From: Clostridia bacterium
GTDB lineage: Bacteria; Bacillota; Clostridia; Caldicoprobacterales; Caldicoprobacteraceae
Length of the DNA: 64,000 nucleotides
NCBI GenBank assembly: GCA_017577715.1
Contig: PKRC01000001.1
Coordinates: 62,001 to 126,000 of the forward strand
Reading direction: 5' to 3'
A model generated the notes under the pieces. That model had not been told where the DNA came from. It made no database searches and saw nothing but the letters and a program-made list of their open reading frames with translations. The first letter of the stretch is position 1. Each line of letters opens with the position of its first letter. This document shows, in pieces, positions 24,802-33,347 of this stretch. The position numbers were made by a program, and so were the translations under genes.

Positions 24802-25467
24802 GTGAGCCCTTCGATTGGCGGGTGGATCCTCAATCTGGCGGTTATGAGCATTCTGGGTGCAGCGGTAGACCTGTTGCTGCCGAGCGGCAGCATGAAGAAG
24901 TATGTCAGGTTTTTGATAGGCATAGCCATTTTGGCCGCAATGCTTCAGCCCATCTTTAAAGCCTTTGACCAGTTGCCCAATTTGGAGAAATACACTGCTC
25001 AGGCCTTTGCAACCATGGACTTTGCAAATATGAGTTATCAGATAAAATGGCTGGAAGGTCAGCAACAACGTGAAATAATGGATTATTTTATACAAACTAT
25101 GGAATCCCATATGGAGCAGCAGATCAAGCAGATTAAAGGTTACGAGCAAGTAAAAGTCCGTGTAGAAGCAGATGAAGGCTTATACCATGAAAGCCAGCTG
25201 CCGGATATTCTCAAAGTGTACGTAGATGTCGGCACTTCGGCAGAAAGCCATATTAAACCGGTGCGCATCGATATAGGCACAAAGGATGCCAATGCCTTGC
25301 AAGCTGATAAGCCTGCCCAGGTATCAAAGGAGCAACAGGAGATCAAGGCGCTTTTATCGAGCATATACGGCATTGACCAGAGCAGAATAGAGGTAAATTT
25401 TCGAGATAATTCACATGCCGGCCAAAACGATGATAAACCTAAGGTCCGGGAGGGAGAACTGCCGTGA
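24802..25467 (+). CDS. spoIIIAF: Stage III sporulation protein AF
   Basis: About 222 residues: two N-terminal membrane helices (ILNLAVMSILGAAVDLLLP and FLIGIAILAAMLQPIF) with the conserved PSGSMKKYVRF between them, then a soluble ring-building (RBM-like) domain. GTG 24802 gives the usual short N terminus; GTG 24790 lies within the ribosome-binding region. SpoIIIAF contributes to the channel rings. Confidence 0.92.
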   Translation: MSPSIGGWILNLAVMSILGAAVDLLLPSGSMKKYVRFLIGIAILAAMLQPIFKAFDQLPNLEKYTAQAFATMDFANMSYQIKWLEGQQQREIMDYFIQTMESHMEQQIKQIKGYEQVKVRVEADEGLYHESQLPDILKVYVDVGTSAESHIKPVRIDIGTKDANALQADKPAQVSKEQQEIKALLSSIYGIDQSRIEVNFRDNSHAGQNDDKPKVREGELP

Positions 25468-26066
25468 AACACCTAGGCTTTTTAAAGAAAGCAGCAGAAA
25501 AGCTTAAAGGTTTAAAAAACGTGGAGATAGTTATTGCCCTACTCTTTGTGGCAGTGGTGCTCAGCGTGTATGCATCAAACTTCAACAGGGCATCTCCTTC
25601 CGTGCCTGACTCCGACGGCCAAGCCAATAGAGGGGTACAATGGGTGGGGCAGGATGGATATGAAGACCAGCAGGAGCTTAAGCTGCAAAAAAAGCTATCG
25701 ACCATCAAAGGGGTGGGAAAAGTAGAAGTCATGATCACCTATAAATCCAGCAAGGAAATAGTCACCGCCATGAATACCACACAGTCGGAGACGGTGACCG
25801 AAGAACAGGATAGCAGCGGTGGAACGCGAAGGGTATCACAGAGGGATATCAACAGCCAAACCGTCACCATCGGTGAAGCCGGTAACGCACAGCCGTTGGT
25901 CATCAAGGAGATGGAGCCTGAGATTAAGGGCGTGATAGTCATCGCCGAAGGGGCAAGGGACGTGCGCGTAAAGCTGGACCTTATAAGAGCGGTCCAGACA
26001 GCCCTGGGGGTCAGTGCCCAGCAGGTTGAAGTGTTTGAGATGGAGACAAATGGAGTGGAGGAGTGA
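25464..26066 (+). CDS. spoIIIAG: Stage III sporulation protein AG
   Basis: 200 residues: a single N-terminal membrane helix (VEIVIALLFVAVVLSVYAS) and a soluble domain with the family core LSTIKGVGKVEVMITYKSS and VIVIAEGARDVRVKLDLIRAVQTAL. SpoIIIAG forms a large ring in the intermembrane space. Its GTG start overlaps spoIIIAF by 4 nt. Confidence 0.94.
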   Translation: MKHLGFLKKAAEKLKGLKNVEIVIALLFVAVVLSVYASNFNRASPSVPDSDGQANRGVQWVGQDGYEDQQELKLQKKLSTIKGVGKVEVMITYKSSKEIVTAMNTTQSETVTEEQDSSGGTRRVSQRDINSQTVTIGEAGNAQPLVIKEMEPEIKGVIVIAEGARDVRVKLDLIRAVQTALGVSAQQVEVFEMETNGVEE

Positions 26067-26071
26067 TGGAG

Positions 26072-26641
26072 ATGCTGGTTGTAAGGAAAAAGAGCGTGGT
26101 TATGGGGATCCTTGTTGTATTGTTGATCATCACAGGTTATCTAAATTTGGTTTACAATCAAAGCGCGTTGAATGGGCAAAATGTGCAAGAAGCGGTAAAC
26201 CAGCAGGATGAAATGGATGGGATAGTGGTCAGGGACATGGAAGATTCAACGGAGGAAGAGGAAGATGCGACCGAAGTAGCAGCCATCAGTTCGGCAAATT
26301 TCTTTGCAAGCTACAGGCTGGAGAGGGAAAACACCCGTAAGGAGGAGATAGAGTACATACGGCAGATATTGGATAACCCAGCATCCGACCCTGAGATTAA
26401 GAAAGAGGCCCAGGCACAATTGCTGGAGATTACCAAAAACATGGAAAAGGAGCTGGCCATAGAGGCCTTGATCAAGGCAAAGGGGTTTAAGGATGTGGTG
26501 GTAATCCTCCACAAGGATTCAGTCAACGTTATAGTAGATAAACCGGACCTGCAACAAGAGGAAGTGGCGCAGATTCTTGATATAGTTCGCCGCGAATCGG
26601 GCCATAAACCAGAAAATATAAAAATTATACCCAAATTATAA
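26072..26641 (+). CDS. spoIIIAH: Stage III sporulation protein AH
   Basis: About 190 residues: a membrane helix (SVVMGILVVLLIITGYLNLVY) and a YscJ/FliF-like ring-building domain (EKELAIEALIKAKGFKDVVV) preceded by an acidic linker. SpoIIIAH binds SpoIIQ of the forespore in Bacillus; here it closes the operon. ATG 26072 has GGAGGAG 8 nt upstream; GTG 26063 and ATG 26066 are alternatives. Confidence 0.94.
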   Translation: MLVVRKKSVVMGILVVLLIITGYLNLVYNQSALNGQNVQEAVNQQDEMDGIVVRDMEDSTEEEEDATEVAAISSANFFASYRLERENTRKEEIEYIRQILDNPASDPEIKKEAQAQLLEITKNMEKELAIEALIKAKGFKDVVVILHKDSVNVIVDKPDLQQEEVAQILDIVRRESGHKPENIKIIPKL

Positions 26642-26650
26642 GGAAGAAGT

Positions 26651-26679
26651 TTGTAAAACAGCGCCCGTTTTGCTATAAT
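26651..26679 (+). promoter_or_regulatory. Sigma-A promoter of the asp23-family gene
   Basis: TTGTAA (26651-26656) and TATAAT (26674-26679) are spaced by 17 nt, with TGC before the -10 forming an extended -10. It starts a new transcription unit after spoIIIAH. Confidence 0.75.
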
Positions 26680-26717
26680 AACATTGTGTAATAAAATATG
26701 TCGGGGAGGTGGGTACC

Positions 26718-27113
26718 ATGTCCGAAGTCGTGCAAAACAAAGTTGAAGAATACGGGAAGGTGACCTTTGCAGATGAAGTGGTAGCCATCATTGCAGGGCT
26801 AGCTGCTACCGAGGTAAAAGGGGTTGCAGCCATGAGCGGTAGCATGGCGGGCGGCATTGCTGAAAAGCTGGGGCGTAAGAGCTTGACAAAAGGAGTAAAA
26901 GTGGAAGTAGGAGAGAAAGAGGCAGCTATTGACCTCTATGTCATAGTTGATTACGGCGTCAGAATACCCGAGGTGGCATGGAATATTCAAGAAAACGTGA
27001 AGAAGGCAGTAGAAACCATGACTGGATTGTCAGTAGTGGAAGTCAATGTACACGTTCAAGGCGTCAGTTTCGATAGGGAAATCAAGGACGAGGAAGGGGA
27101 CAAGAAGCAATAA
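26718..27113 (+). CDS. Asp23/Gls24 family envelope stress response protein
   Basis: About 131 residues with the Asp23 signature: FADEVVAIIAGLAATEVKGVAAM, VEVGEKEAAIDLYVIVDYG and VNVHVQGV. Family members are anchored at the membrane by AmaP and are linked to cell envelope stress. ATG 26718 has AGGTGG just upstream. A hairpin terminator (27133-27163) separates it from amaP, but the three genes asp23, amaP and the DUF2273 gene form the usual cluster. Confidence 0.92.
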   Translation: MSEVVQNKVEEYGKVTFADEVVAIIAGLAATEVKGVAAMSGSMAGGIAEKLGRKSLTKGVKVEVGEKEAAIDLYVIVDYGVRIPEVAWNIQENVKKAVETMTGLSVVEVNVHVQGVSFDREIKDEEGDKKQ

Positions 27114-27132
27114 TAAAATACATAAAATTTCG

Positions 27133-27163
27133 ACCCTCTGAGCCTATCAGAGGGTTAATTTTA
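27133..27163 (+). terminator. Hairpin terminator after the asp23-family gene
   Basis: ACCCTCTGA (27133-27141) pairs perfectly with TCAGAGGGT (27147-27155), loop GCCTA, followed by the weak tract TAATTTTA. Probably a partial terminator. Confidence 0.65.
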
Positions 27164-27285
27164 ACGCGAGCCGTGAAAAGCTAAAGTAAAGCCTTTGATG
27201 GCTGAAATATGTAAGATGCCTGGGCTGGCACGTTTTTACCAAGGAGAAGAACAGTACATAACCGTTAATTTGAGGGGGAAAAAAC

Positions 27286-27837
27286 ATGAAGATAAACTGG
27301 GCTGATAGGATATTATTGGTAGTGTATACGCTTTTAATTGCCATAGTGTCGCTGGCTTTGATGGCTATAGCGGTGGGGATTATACCCTTTGCCGGCGTGG
27401 TTGAGTACATAAACGGCATTCAATACAATTGGGGCTTTGCTGTGGCGGTTTTCTTAGTCTCCCTTGCCTTTTTGCTGGCAAGCCTGAGACTTTTGTTTTT
27501 AAGGCAAAGGCGTACCAACTTTGCAGGTACCCTTATTAAGAACACGGAACTGGGTATGATAAGAGTGTCGATAAGTACGCTGGATACGCTGGTACAAAAA
27601 GCCGTGAGGGGATTTAGCGAAGTAAAGGATGTAAAAAGCCTGGTTGTGGCCGAACCTGATGGTATAAGGATACGCCTTAGCATGCAGCTTATGCCGGATG
27701 TCAATATTCCCGAGATAAGCCAGGCCATACAAAAGAAGGTTAAGGAGTATGTCGAGGCTACTGCCGGCATCTTGGTGAAAGAGGTATATGTGTATATAGA
27801 CAACCTTGCTGCTCTTCAGCGGTCGAGGGTAGAATAG
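27286..27837 (+). CDS. amaP: Alkaline shock response membrane anchor protein AmaP
   Basis: 183 residues with two N-terminal membrane helices (ILLVVYTLLIAIVSLALMAIAVG; WGFAVAVFLVSLAFLLASLRLL) and an Asp23-like soluble domain (TELGMIRVSISTLDTLVQKAV ... VKEVYVYIDNL). This is the AmaP layout; it tethers Asp23 proteins to the membrane. It is followed by a DUF2273 gene as in other Firmicutes. Confidence 0.9.
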   Translation: MKINWADRILLVVYTLLIAIVSLALMAIAVGIIPFAGVVEYINGIQYNWGFAVAVFLVSLAFLLASLRLLFLRQRRTNFAGTLIKNTELGMIRVSISTLDTLVQKAVRGFSEVKDVKSLVVAEPDGIRIRLSMQLMPDVNIPEISQAIQKKVKEYVEATAGILVKEVYVYIDNLAALQRSRVE

Positions 27838-27850
27838 GGAGGGAGTCCCT

Positions 27851-28069
27851 GTGGAACGTGGAGATATGTATGCCTTTTTTAAGTCCAATAAAGGGAAGGT
27901 TATAGGGGTGCTGACTGGACTGCTATTCGGGATGCTCGTGCTGATGGTAGGCTTCTGGCGTTCGGTCTTTTTGGCTATCTGTATGGGCGTTGGCTATTTT
28001 GTAGGAAGCCTGTACGATGGGAGCAGCAAGTTGCGCACGTTTTTAAAGAAGTTTTCCGACACAATATGA
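27851..28069 (+). CDS. DUF2273 small membrane protein
   Basis: 72 residues with two hydrophobic segments (VIGVLTGLLFGMLVLMVGFW and VFLAICMGVGYFVGSLYDG), matching DUF2273, a companion of amaP and asp23. The exact role is unknown. GTG 27851 has AGGGAGGG about 7 nt upstream. Confidence 0.88.
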   Translation: MERGDMYAFFKSNKGKVIGVLTGLLFGMLVLMVGFWRSVFLAICMGVGYFVGSLYDGSSKLRTFLKKFSDTI

Positions 28070-28120
28070 TGTTCAAAAACACCATGTTTAAAATACATAG
28101 CAGCGTTTAGGAGGAAAGAC

Positions 28121-28672
28121 ATGGCTAGAAAAGATGCAAGGGAAGTGGCCATGAAGCTTTTATACCAGAAGGACATGTCGGGAGAAGCCGACATCGATTT
28201 ACTGCTTAAGATGGAACCGCATTACTCTATACATGAAAACGACAGGGAATACATATTGAACCTGCTGAACTTATTTGAAACCCATGCAGAGGAAATAGAT
28301 GGCCATATAAGGTCCTTCTCCAAAGGGTGGGAATTTTCTAGGATTGCCAAGGTGGACCTGGCCATACTGAGGTTGGCTCTGTGCGAAATCCTGTACCGCG
28401 ATGATATCCCGGTAAGCGTCTCCATAAACGAGGCGGTGGAGCTGGCCAAAAAGTTCAGCAACGACAAATCCGGCAGGTTTGTCAATGGGGTGCTGGGAGG
28501 TTTTATTCGCTCCCGGCAGATTGTACCAGAACAACATGTTATGCATAAGGAACAAACCACATCGGGCTATGAGGTTACGACTGACAACCCTACTGCATTG
28601 CAGCACAAAATCGCCACAGAGGAACAAATGTCTCTAGATGAAAATGTCAAGGTAGAGGAGAACCCGCAGTGA
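28121..28672 (+). CDS. nusB: Transcription antitermination factor NusB
   Basis: 183 residues. Residues 1-135 are a normal NusB (ARKDAREVAMKLLYQKDM; RIAKVDLAILRLALCEI; VSINEAVELAKKFSNDKSGRFVNGVLGG). It binds boxA RNA with NusE in rRNA antitermination. About 45 residues follow the end of the usual domain; this tail is polar, Gln/Glu/Thr rich and without recognisable motifs. AGGAGGAAA precedes the ATG. The stop overlaps the next gene. Confidence 0.95.
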   Translation: MARKDAREVAMKLLYQKDMSGEADIDLLLKMEPHYSIHENDREYILNLLNLFETHAEEIDGHIRSFSKGWEFSRIAKVDLAILRLALCEILYRDDIPVSVSINEAVELAKKFSNDKSGRFVNGVLGGFIRSRQIVPEQHVMHKEQTTSGYEVTTDNPTALQHKIATEEQMSLDENVKVEENPQ

Positions 28673-29646
28673 GATGCATCCTTGGCATGGATACCAGCTG
28701 TTATACCACGTCTATTGCTCTGGTGGATTTGGATGGAAATATCCTGCTAAGCAGGCAGATTCCCCTGGAAGTAGAGCCGGGACAAAGAGGCCTGCAACAG
28801 TCAAAGGCGTTGTTTCAGCATCTGCACCGGCTACCCCATATGGCTAGCGAGGTTGCAAGGGTCATCGATCCCAAGAATGAGCTGGCGGCCGTGTGCGCCA
28901 CCTGCAGGCCGCGTCCAGTAGAAGGTTCCTACATGCCGGTTTTCATGGTATCCCACCTTACAGGACAGGCCTTTGCCAACATGCTCGGCATTCCATATTA
29001 TGCTGTCAGCCATCAGGAAAGCCATATCCAGGCAGGGCTCTATTCTGCTGGAGGACCATGCAGCCAGCGCTTTTTAGCCATACATCTGTCGGGCGGCACA
29101 TCGGAGCTGCTAAAAGTTAATGATGTGGGTACAGGATTTGAAATTGAAATACTGGGGGCAACCCAGGATCTTCATGCTGGCCAGTTTGTCGACAGGATAG
29201 GGGTAGCAATGGGGCTTCAGTTTCCAGCAGGGGCTCATTTGGAGGAACTAGCGCGAAGAGGAAAGGATGGATATGTGACCATCCCTTTTTCTGTTAAAGG
29301 GCTGACCATAAGCTTCTCTGGGCCGGAAACCCATGCCCAGAGGCTGCTTGACAGAGGGGTTGATAAGGCAGATGTGGCTATAGCGGTATACAATTGCCTT
29401 GTAAGCACCCTTGAAAGGTGGATACTGAATGCTATGGACATCCCTGGCACGAATGTGAAGGATGTGCTGCTGGTTGGGGGCGTGGCATCGAGTGCCATAC
29501 TTCGCCAAAAGCTGGTTGATAGGCTAAGAAAACGGGATGAATCCATACGCCTTTATTTTGCCGATCCATTGCTCTCAAAGGATAATGCGGTGGGTACCGC
29601 CCTTTTGGGCTTAAAGCTTTACAGGCGGTCTAGGAGAGGAGGATAA
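28669..29646 (+). CDS. Kae1-like (TsaD-related) domain protein
   Basis: 325 residues of the ASKHA/Kae1 fold: CILGMDTSCYTTSIALVD (phosphate-1), the metal-binding HxxxH in SHQESHIQAG, IHLSGGTSELL (phosphate-2) and LLVGGVASSAILRQ. It is a paralogue of TsaD, which makes t6A in tRNA, but differs in the surrounding motifs, and the usual tsaB/tsaE partners are not here. Such Kae1-like genes occur next to nusB and folD in Clostridia. The activity is not known. GTG 28669 overlaps the nusB stop. Confidence 0.85.
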   Translation: MRCILGMDTSCYTTSIALVDLDGNILLSRQIPLEVEPGQRGLQQSKALFQHLHRLPHMASEVARVIDPKNELAAVCATCRPRPVEGSYMPVFMVSHLTGQAFANMLGIPYYAVSHQESHIQAGLYSAGGPCSQRFLAIHLSGGTSELLKVNDVGTGFEIEILGATQDLHAGQFVDRIGVAMGLQFPAGAHLEELARRGKDGYVTIPFSVKGLTISFSGPETHAQRLLDRGVDKADVAIAVYNCLVSTLERWILNAMDIPGTNVKDVLLVGGVASSAILRQKLVDRLRKRDESIRLYFADPLLSKDNAVGTALLGLKLYRRSRRGG

Positions 29647-29648
29647 TA

Positions 29649-30500
29649 TTGGAAACAAGAGTAATTGATGGAAGAGAACTATCCAATCGGTTGAGGGAGG
29701 ATATAAAATCAAGGGTAGAGAGGCTAAAGGAGAAGGGCATAACTCCTGGTTTGGCCGTTATACTGGTGGGAAATGATCCAGCTTCAGCGGTATACGTGTG
29801 CAACAAGGAAAAGGCCTGTAATAAAGTGGGAATATACTCTCAGGTGATTAGGCTGGATGAGAATACCTCTCAAGAGACTTTGTTGGAGTACATATACGGG
29901 CTAAACGCCGACAAAACCATACACGGCATACTTGTACAGCTGCCCTTGCCGCCGCAGATAGATACCAATGCGATCATAAATGCTATTGACCCCGCTAAGG
30001 ACGTAGATGGTTTTCATCCGGTCAATATGGGCCGGCTGATGATAGGGGAAGATTGTCTTGAACCCTGTACTCCCAAAGGCATCATTCGGCTTATACAGGA
30101 GACCGGCCAGCCCATAGCTGGCAAGCATGCTGTAGTAATAGGGAGAAGCAATATAGTAGGAAAGCCTGTAGCATTGATGCTGCTTCGGCATAACGCCACC
30201 GTTACCATTTGCCACTCAAAGACCGTTAATTTAAAGGAAATAGCCCGGCAGGGGGATATACTGGTGGTTGCTGTGGGGAAGCCAAACCTGGTGGACAGCA
30301 GCTTTATAAAGCCAGGGGCTATAGTCGTAGATGTTGGGATAAACAGGGTGGATGATAAATTAGTGGGAGACGTCAATTTCCAGGATGCCTGCCAGGTAGC
30401 GGGCTGGATCACGCCTGTGCCGGGTGGGGTTGGGCCAATGACCATTACCATGCTTTTGGAAAATACCGTTTTGGCAGCGGAGAGAAAATGGGTAGAGTGA
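29649..30500 (+). CDS. folD: Bifunctional methylenetetrahydrofolate dehydrogenase/cyclohydrolase FolD
   Basis: 283 residues, full length. Motifs: VGNDPASAVYVCNKEKAC (with the catalytic Lys), GILVQLPLP, PCTPKGIIRL, VVIGRSNIVGKP and TPVPGGVGPMT. It interconverts 5,10-methylene-, methenyl- and 10-formyl-THF with NADP. TTG 29649 has AGGAGG 6 nt upstream, a clear start. Its end overlaps xseA by 13 nt. Confidence 0.97.
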   Translation: METRVIDGRELSNRLREDIKSRVERLKEKGITPGLAVILVGNDPASAVYVCNKEKACNKVGIYSQVIRLDENTSQETLLEYIYGLNADKTIHGILVQLPLPPQIDTNAIINAIDPAKDVDGFHPVNMGRLMIGEDCLEPCTPKGIIRLIQETGQPIAGKHAVVIGRSNIVGKPVALMLLRHNATVTICHSKTVNLKEIARQGDILVVAVGKPNLVDSSFIKPGAIVVDVGINRVDDKLVGDVNFQDACQVAGWITPVPGGVGPMTITMLLENTVLAAERKWVE

Positions 30501-31711
30501 TCTTTTCGGTCCATCAGATAAATGAATACGTGCGCGGTTTGCTGGGGCGGGACCCTATACTGCAGGACGTGTGGGTGCGCGGCGAGATTTCTAACCTAAA
30601 GGTGCACACCTCAGGCCATATTTATTTTACCCTAAAGGACGAGCAGGATAGGATACGCTGCGTGTTTTTTAGACAAAATCAAAGGGAGATGGCCTTTATA
30701 CCCTCCGATGGGATGAGGGTGCTGGTAAGGGGACAGGTATCCCTTTATTGTAAGGACGGACAGTACCAGATGTACGTAATGGACATCGAAAAGGACGGTA
30801 TAGGCGAGCTATATCTGGCTTTTGAAGCTTTAAAGGAGAGGTTGAAGGCTGAAGGGCTTTTTGATGTGCGGCATAAAAAGCCTATTCCCACTTTTCCCAG
30901 GAAAATAGCGGTTATCACTTCGCCTACGGGGGCAGCGGTTCGGGATATAATAAAGGTGGCAAGGCGCAGGTGCCCTTGTGTGGACATACTGGTGGTTCCC
31001 GTGCTGGTTCAAGGTTCTGCCGCACCTGCACAGATAGCGGCTGCTCTTGACTATGTCAACACCAGAGACGATATCGATACCATCATTGTGGGTAGAGGAG
31101 GAGGCTCGCTGGAGGAGCTGTGGGCTTTCAACGAAGAGGTAGTGGCTCGAGCAATCTGGCGCTCCAGGATTCCGGTGATATCGGCTGTGGGACATGAGAC
31201 CGATTTCACCATAGCTGACTTTGTGGCAGACTTGAGGGCACCCACCCCTTCGGCTGCTGCCGAGATGGCGGTGCCCATGTTTCAGCATCTTCAAGAAGTG
31301 CTGTCCGGGTTAAACTCCCGGCTGATGGAAGCCATGCGCAACATGCTGATGCACAAGCGAAAGGGTTTGGAACATCTCAAATCCAGCTACGTATTTCGAT
31401 ACCCCGACAGGATCATGCAGCAGCGCAGGCAGCAGCTGGATCAGGCTTATACAAGACTTTGTGCTGCTTTCAACGATGTGCTATCTTACAAAAGGGAGAG
31501 GCTGTCGCGCTTGGCAGCAACGCTGGATGCGTTAAGCCCTCTGGCCGTTTTGGGGCGCGGCTATGCCTTTATAACCTTAAAACCATCCGAAAGGACGGTG
31601 TGTTCGGTTGCATCGTTAAACCGGGGAGATGACATCACGGTTCATTTCAAGGATGGACGTGCCCATTGTAGGGTGGAGGAAATAGAGAGTGGGGTGTATG
31701 GGGTAACATGA
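30488..31711 (+). CDS. xseA: Exodeoxyribonuclease VII large subunit
   Basis: 407 residues. An N-terminal OB fold (DVWVRGEISNLKVHTSGHIYFTLK is spread over residues ~22-45) precedes the catalytic domain with ITSPTGAAVRDI, VGRGGGSLEELWAFN and SAVGHETDFTIADFVADLRAPTPSAAAE spread over ~140-260, then a coiled coil. The complex degrades single-stranded DNA. It overlaps folD and, at its end, xseB. Confidence 0.96.
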   Translation: MGRVIFSVHQINEYVRGLLGRDPILQDVWVRGEISNLKVHTSGHIYFTLKDEQDRIRCVFFRQNQREMAFIPSDGMRVLVRGQVSLYCKDGQYQMYVMDIEKDGIGELYLAFEALKERLKAEGLFDVRHKKPIPTFPRKIAVITSPTGAAVRDIIKVARRRCPCVDILVVPVLVQGSAAPAQIAAALDYVNTRDDIDTIIVGRGGGSLEELWAFNEEVVARAIWRSRIPVISAVGHETDFTIADFVADLRAPTPSAAAEMAVPMFQHLQEVLSGLNSRLMEAMRNMLMHKRKGLEHLKSSYVFRYPDRIMQQRRQQLDQAYTRLCAAFNDVLSYKRERLSRLAATLDALSPLAVLGRGYAFITLKPSERTVCSVASLNRGDDITVHFKDGRAHCRVEEIESGVYGVT

Positions 31712-31968
31712 GTCAGGAATGTAATAGGAATATATCAGAGTTGACTTTTGAAGAGGCTTTGAAAGAGCTGGAAATGGTAATATCGCGCCTTGAATCCGAC
31801 GATTTATCGCTGGATGAGGCTATTGAGCTGTTTAAACGGGGAGTTAGCCTTTCTGCTCACTGCAATGCGAAGCTGGAAAGGGCTGAAGGGACGGTAAAAC
31901 TGCTTATACAGAATCAGGGTAAAATTGAGGAAGTCCCTTTTATACCTGCTGAGGGAGATGAAGTATGA
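31708..31968 (+). CDS. xseB: Exodeoxyribonuclease VII small subunit
   Basis: 86 residues with the XseB core LTFEEALKELEMVISRLESDDLSLDEAIELF split over residues ~11-41 and the GVSLSAHCNAKL helix. It binds several per large subunit. The start overlaps xseA by 4 nt, and the end overlaps ispA by 4 nt. Confidence 0.95.
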   Translation: MSQECNRNISELTFEEALKELEMVISRLESDDLSLDEAIELFKRGVSLSAHCNAKLERAEGTVKLLIQNQGKIEEVPFIPAEGDEV

Positions 31969-32855
31969 ATTTTGACGAGATATACAGCAATAAACTGGAA
32001 CTGGTGGAGAGCGCTTTGAAGAAATTGATGGAGAGGCATCGCGATTGTCCCCCTACTTTATTCAGGGCAATGAATTATAGCTTATTTGCTGGTGGGAAAC
32101 GCATAAGGCCAGTGCTGCTGCTCTCAGCCCATGAATTGGTAGGAGGAGACATCAAAGAATCCATGGCGCTGGCCTGCGGGCTGGAGATGATTCACACCTA
32201 TTCATTGATACACGACGATCTGCCGGCCATGGACGATGATGATCTGCGCAGGGGTATGCCAACCAATCACAAGGTGTTTGGGGAAGGGATAGCCATATTG
32301 GCTGGCGATGCTCTCCTTAACCTGGCCTATGAGGTTTTTCTGGAGAACGCCATGAAATATCCCCATAAGCTGGAACGCCATGTAAGAGCGGCTTTTGTGA
32401 TAGCTAGGGCTGCGGGGCTTCATGGCATGATTGGTGGGCAGGTGGCTGACCTTGAGCAAGAAGGAAAAGATGTCCAGCCCGATATGCTTTATTATATTCA
32501 CACCCACAAGACCGGAGCACTGATAGAAGCTGCCGTAAGGGCAGGTGCCATGCTTGAGCTCATCGAGAAGGATGTGGAGGATGCCATTGCAAAATACGGG
32601 CAAAACCTCGGGCTAGCATTTCAAATAGTAGATGACATCTTGGATGTTATAGGGAATGTAACCGATATGGGCAAAAATCCCAGCAGGGATGAGAAGCGCC
32701 AAAAAGCTACTTTCCCGGCTCTGTATGGTTTAGAGGAGTCGAAGCGTATGGCACAGGACTTGATTGAACAAGCGGTAAGCCATCTGGAACGCTTCGGCAA
32801 AGATGCATATTTTCTAAAAGAGATTGCCTATTATGTCTTGAGGCGCCAGAAATAG
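31965..32855 (+). CDS. ispA: Polyprenyl (farnesyl/geranylgeranyl) diphosphate synthase
   Basis: 296 residues. First aspartate-rich motif DDLPAMD (residues ~85-91) preceded by YSLIH, second motif DDILD (~223-227), and GGKRIRP for diphosphate binding. The bulky residues before the first motif (IHTYSLIHDD) fit a medium-chain enzyme such as FPP synthase. It condenses IPP with allylic diphosphates. The order xseB-ispA and the nearby dxs form an isoprenoid block interrupted by the OLE locus. Confidence 0.94.
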   Translation: MNFDEIYSNKLELVESALKKLMERHRDCPPTLFRAMNYSLFAGGKRIRPVLLLSAHELVGGDIKESMALACGLEMIHTYSLIHDDLPAMDDDDLRRGMPTNHKVFGEGIAILAGDALLNLAYEVFLENAMKYPHKLERHVRAAFVIARAAGLHGMIGGQVADLEQEGKDVQPDMLYYIHTHKTGALIEAAVRAGAMLELIEKDVEDAIAKYGQNLGLAFQIVDDILDVIGNVTDMGKNPSRDEKRQKATFPALYGLEESKRMAQDLIEQAVSHLERFGKDAYFLKEIAYYVLRRQK

Positions 32856-32865
32856 GAGGTGCTGG

Positions 32866-33309
32866 ATGGAACAGCTCAAGCAGCTCGCTTCTAATTCGGC
32901 TTTATGGGTAAGCTTTCTGGCGTGGTTTATTGCCCAGACGTCCAAGGTGATCTTGACGGTGTTGACCCATAAAAAATTGGATCTGCGCAGGTTTGTGGGT
33001 TCAGGCGGCATGCCCAGCTCTCACACTGCCCTTGTGGTTTCCTTGGCTACTGCGCTCGGAGAAATAAATGGCTATGATTCCGATATATTTGCGCTGTCTT
33101 TGGTGTTCGCATTTGTGGTCATGTACGATGCGGCAGGAGTAAGGAGGGCGGCTGGAAAACAGGCCGCCGTGCTCAATGAGATATTGGAAAGGTTGCAGGA
33201 GGGCAAGGATGTTCCGCAGGAAAAGTTAAAGGAACTCATTGGACACACGCCCATAGAAGTCATAGTGGGCGCCATCTTGGGCTTTGTGATAGCTAAGCTG
33301 TTGCTGTAA
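32866..33309 (+). CDS. Divergent PAP2 family protein (DUF212/YuiD)
   Basis: 147 residues with three or four membrane segments and the motifs WFIAQTSKV, GGMPSSHTALVVSL and MYDAAGVRRAAGKQA. The PSSH block resembles the PAP2 phosphatase motif 2; the family is called divergent PAP2. A phosphatase acting on lipid (possibly prenyl) phosphates is plausible next to ispA, but not shown. AGGAGG precedes ATG 32866. The OLE promoter begins 4 nt after its stop. Confidence 0.9.
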   Translation: MEQLKQLASNSALWVSFLAWFIAQTSKVILTVLTHKKLDLRRFVGSGGMPSSHTALVVSLATALGEINGYDSDIFALSLVFAFVVMYDAAGVRRAAGKQAAVLNEILERLQEGKDVPQEKLKELIGHTPIEVIVGAILGFVIAKLLL

Positions 33310-33312
33310 AAT

Positions 33313-33341
33313 TTGAATTTTGGGGGCTGTTATGATATAAT
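33313..33341 (+). promoter_or_regulatory. Sigma-A promoter of OLE RNA
   Basis: TTGAAT (33313-33318), a 17-nt spacer and perfect TATAAT (33336-33341) lie directly after the DUF212 gene. The predicted transcription start is near 33348, just before the closing stem of OLE RNA. Confidence 0.75.
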
Positions 33342-33347
33342 ACTATT

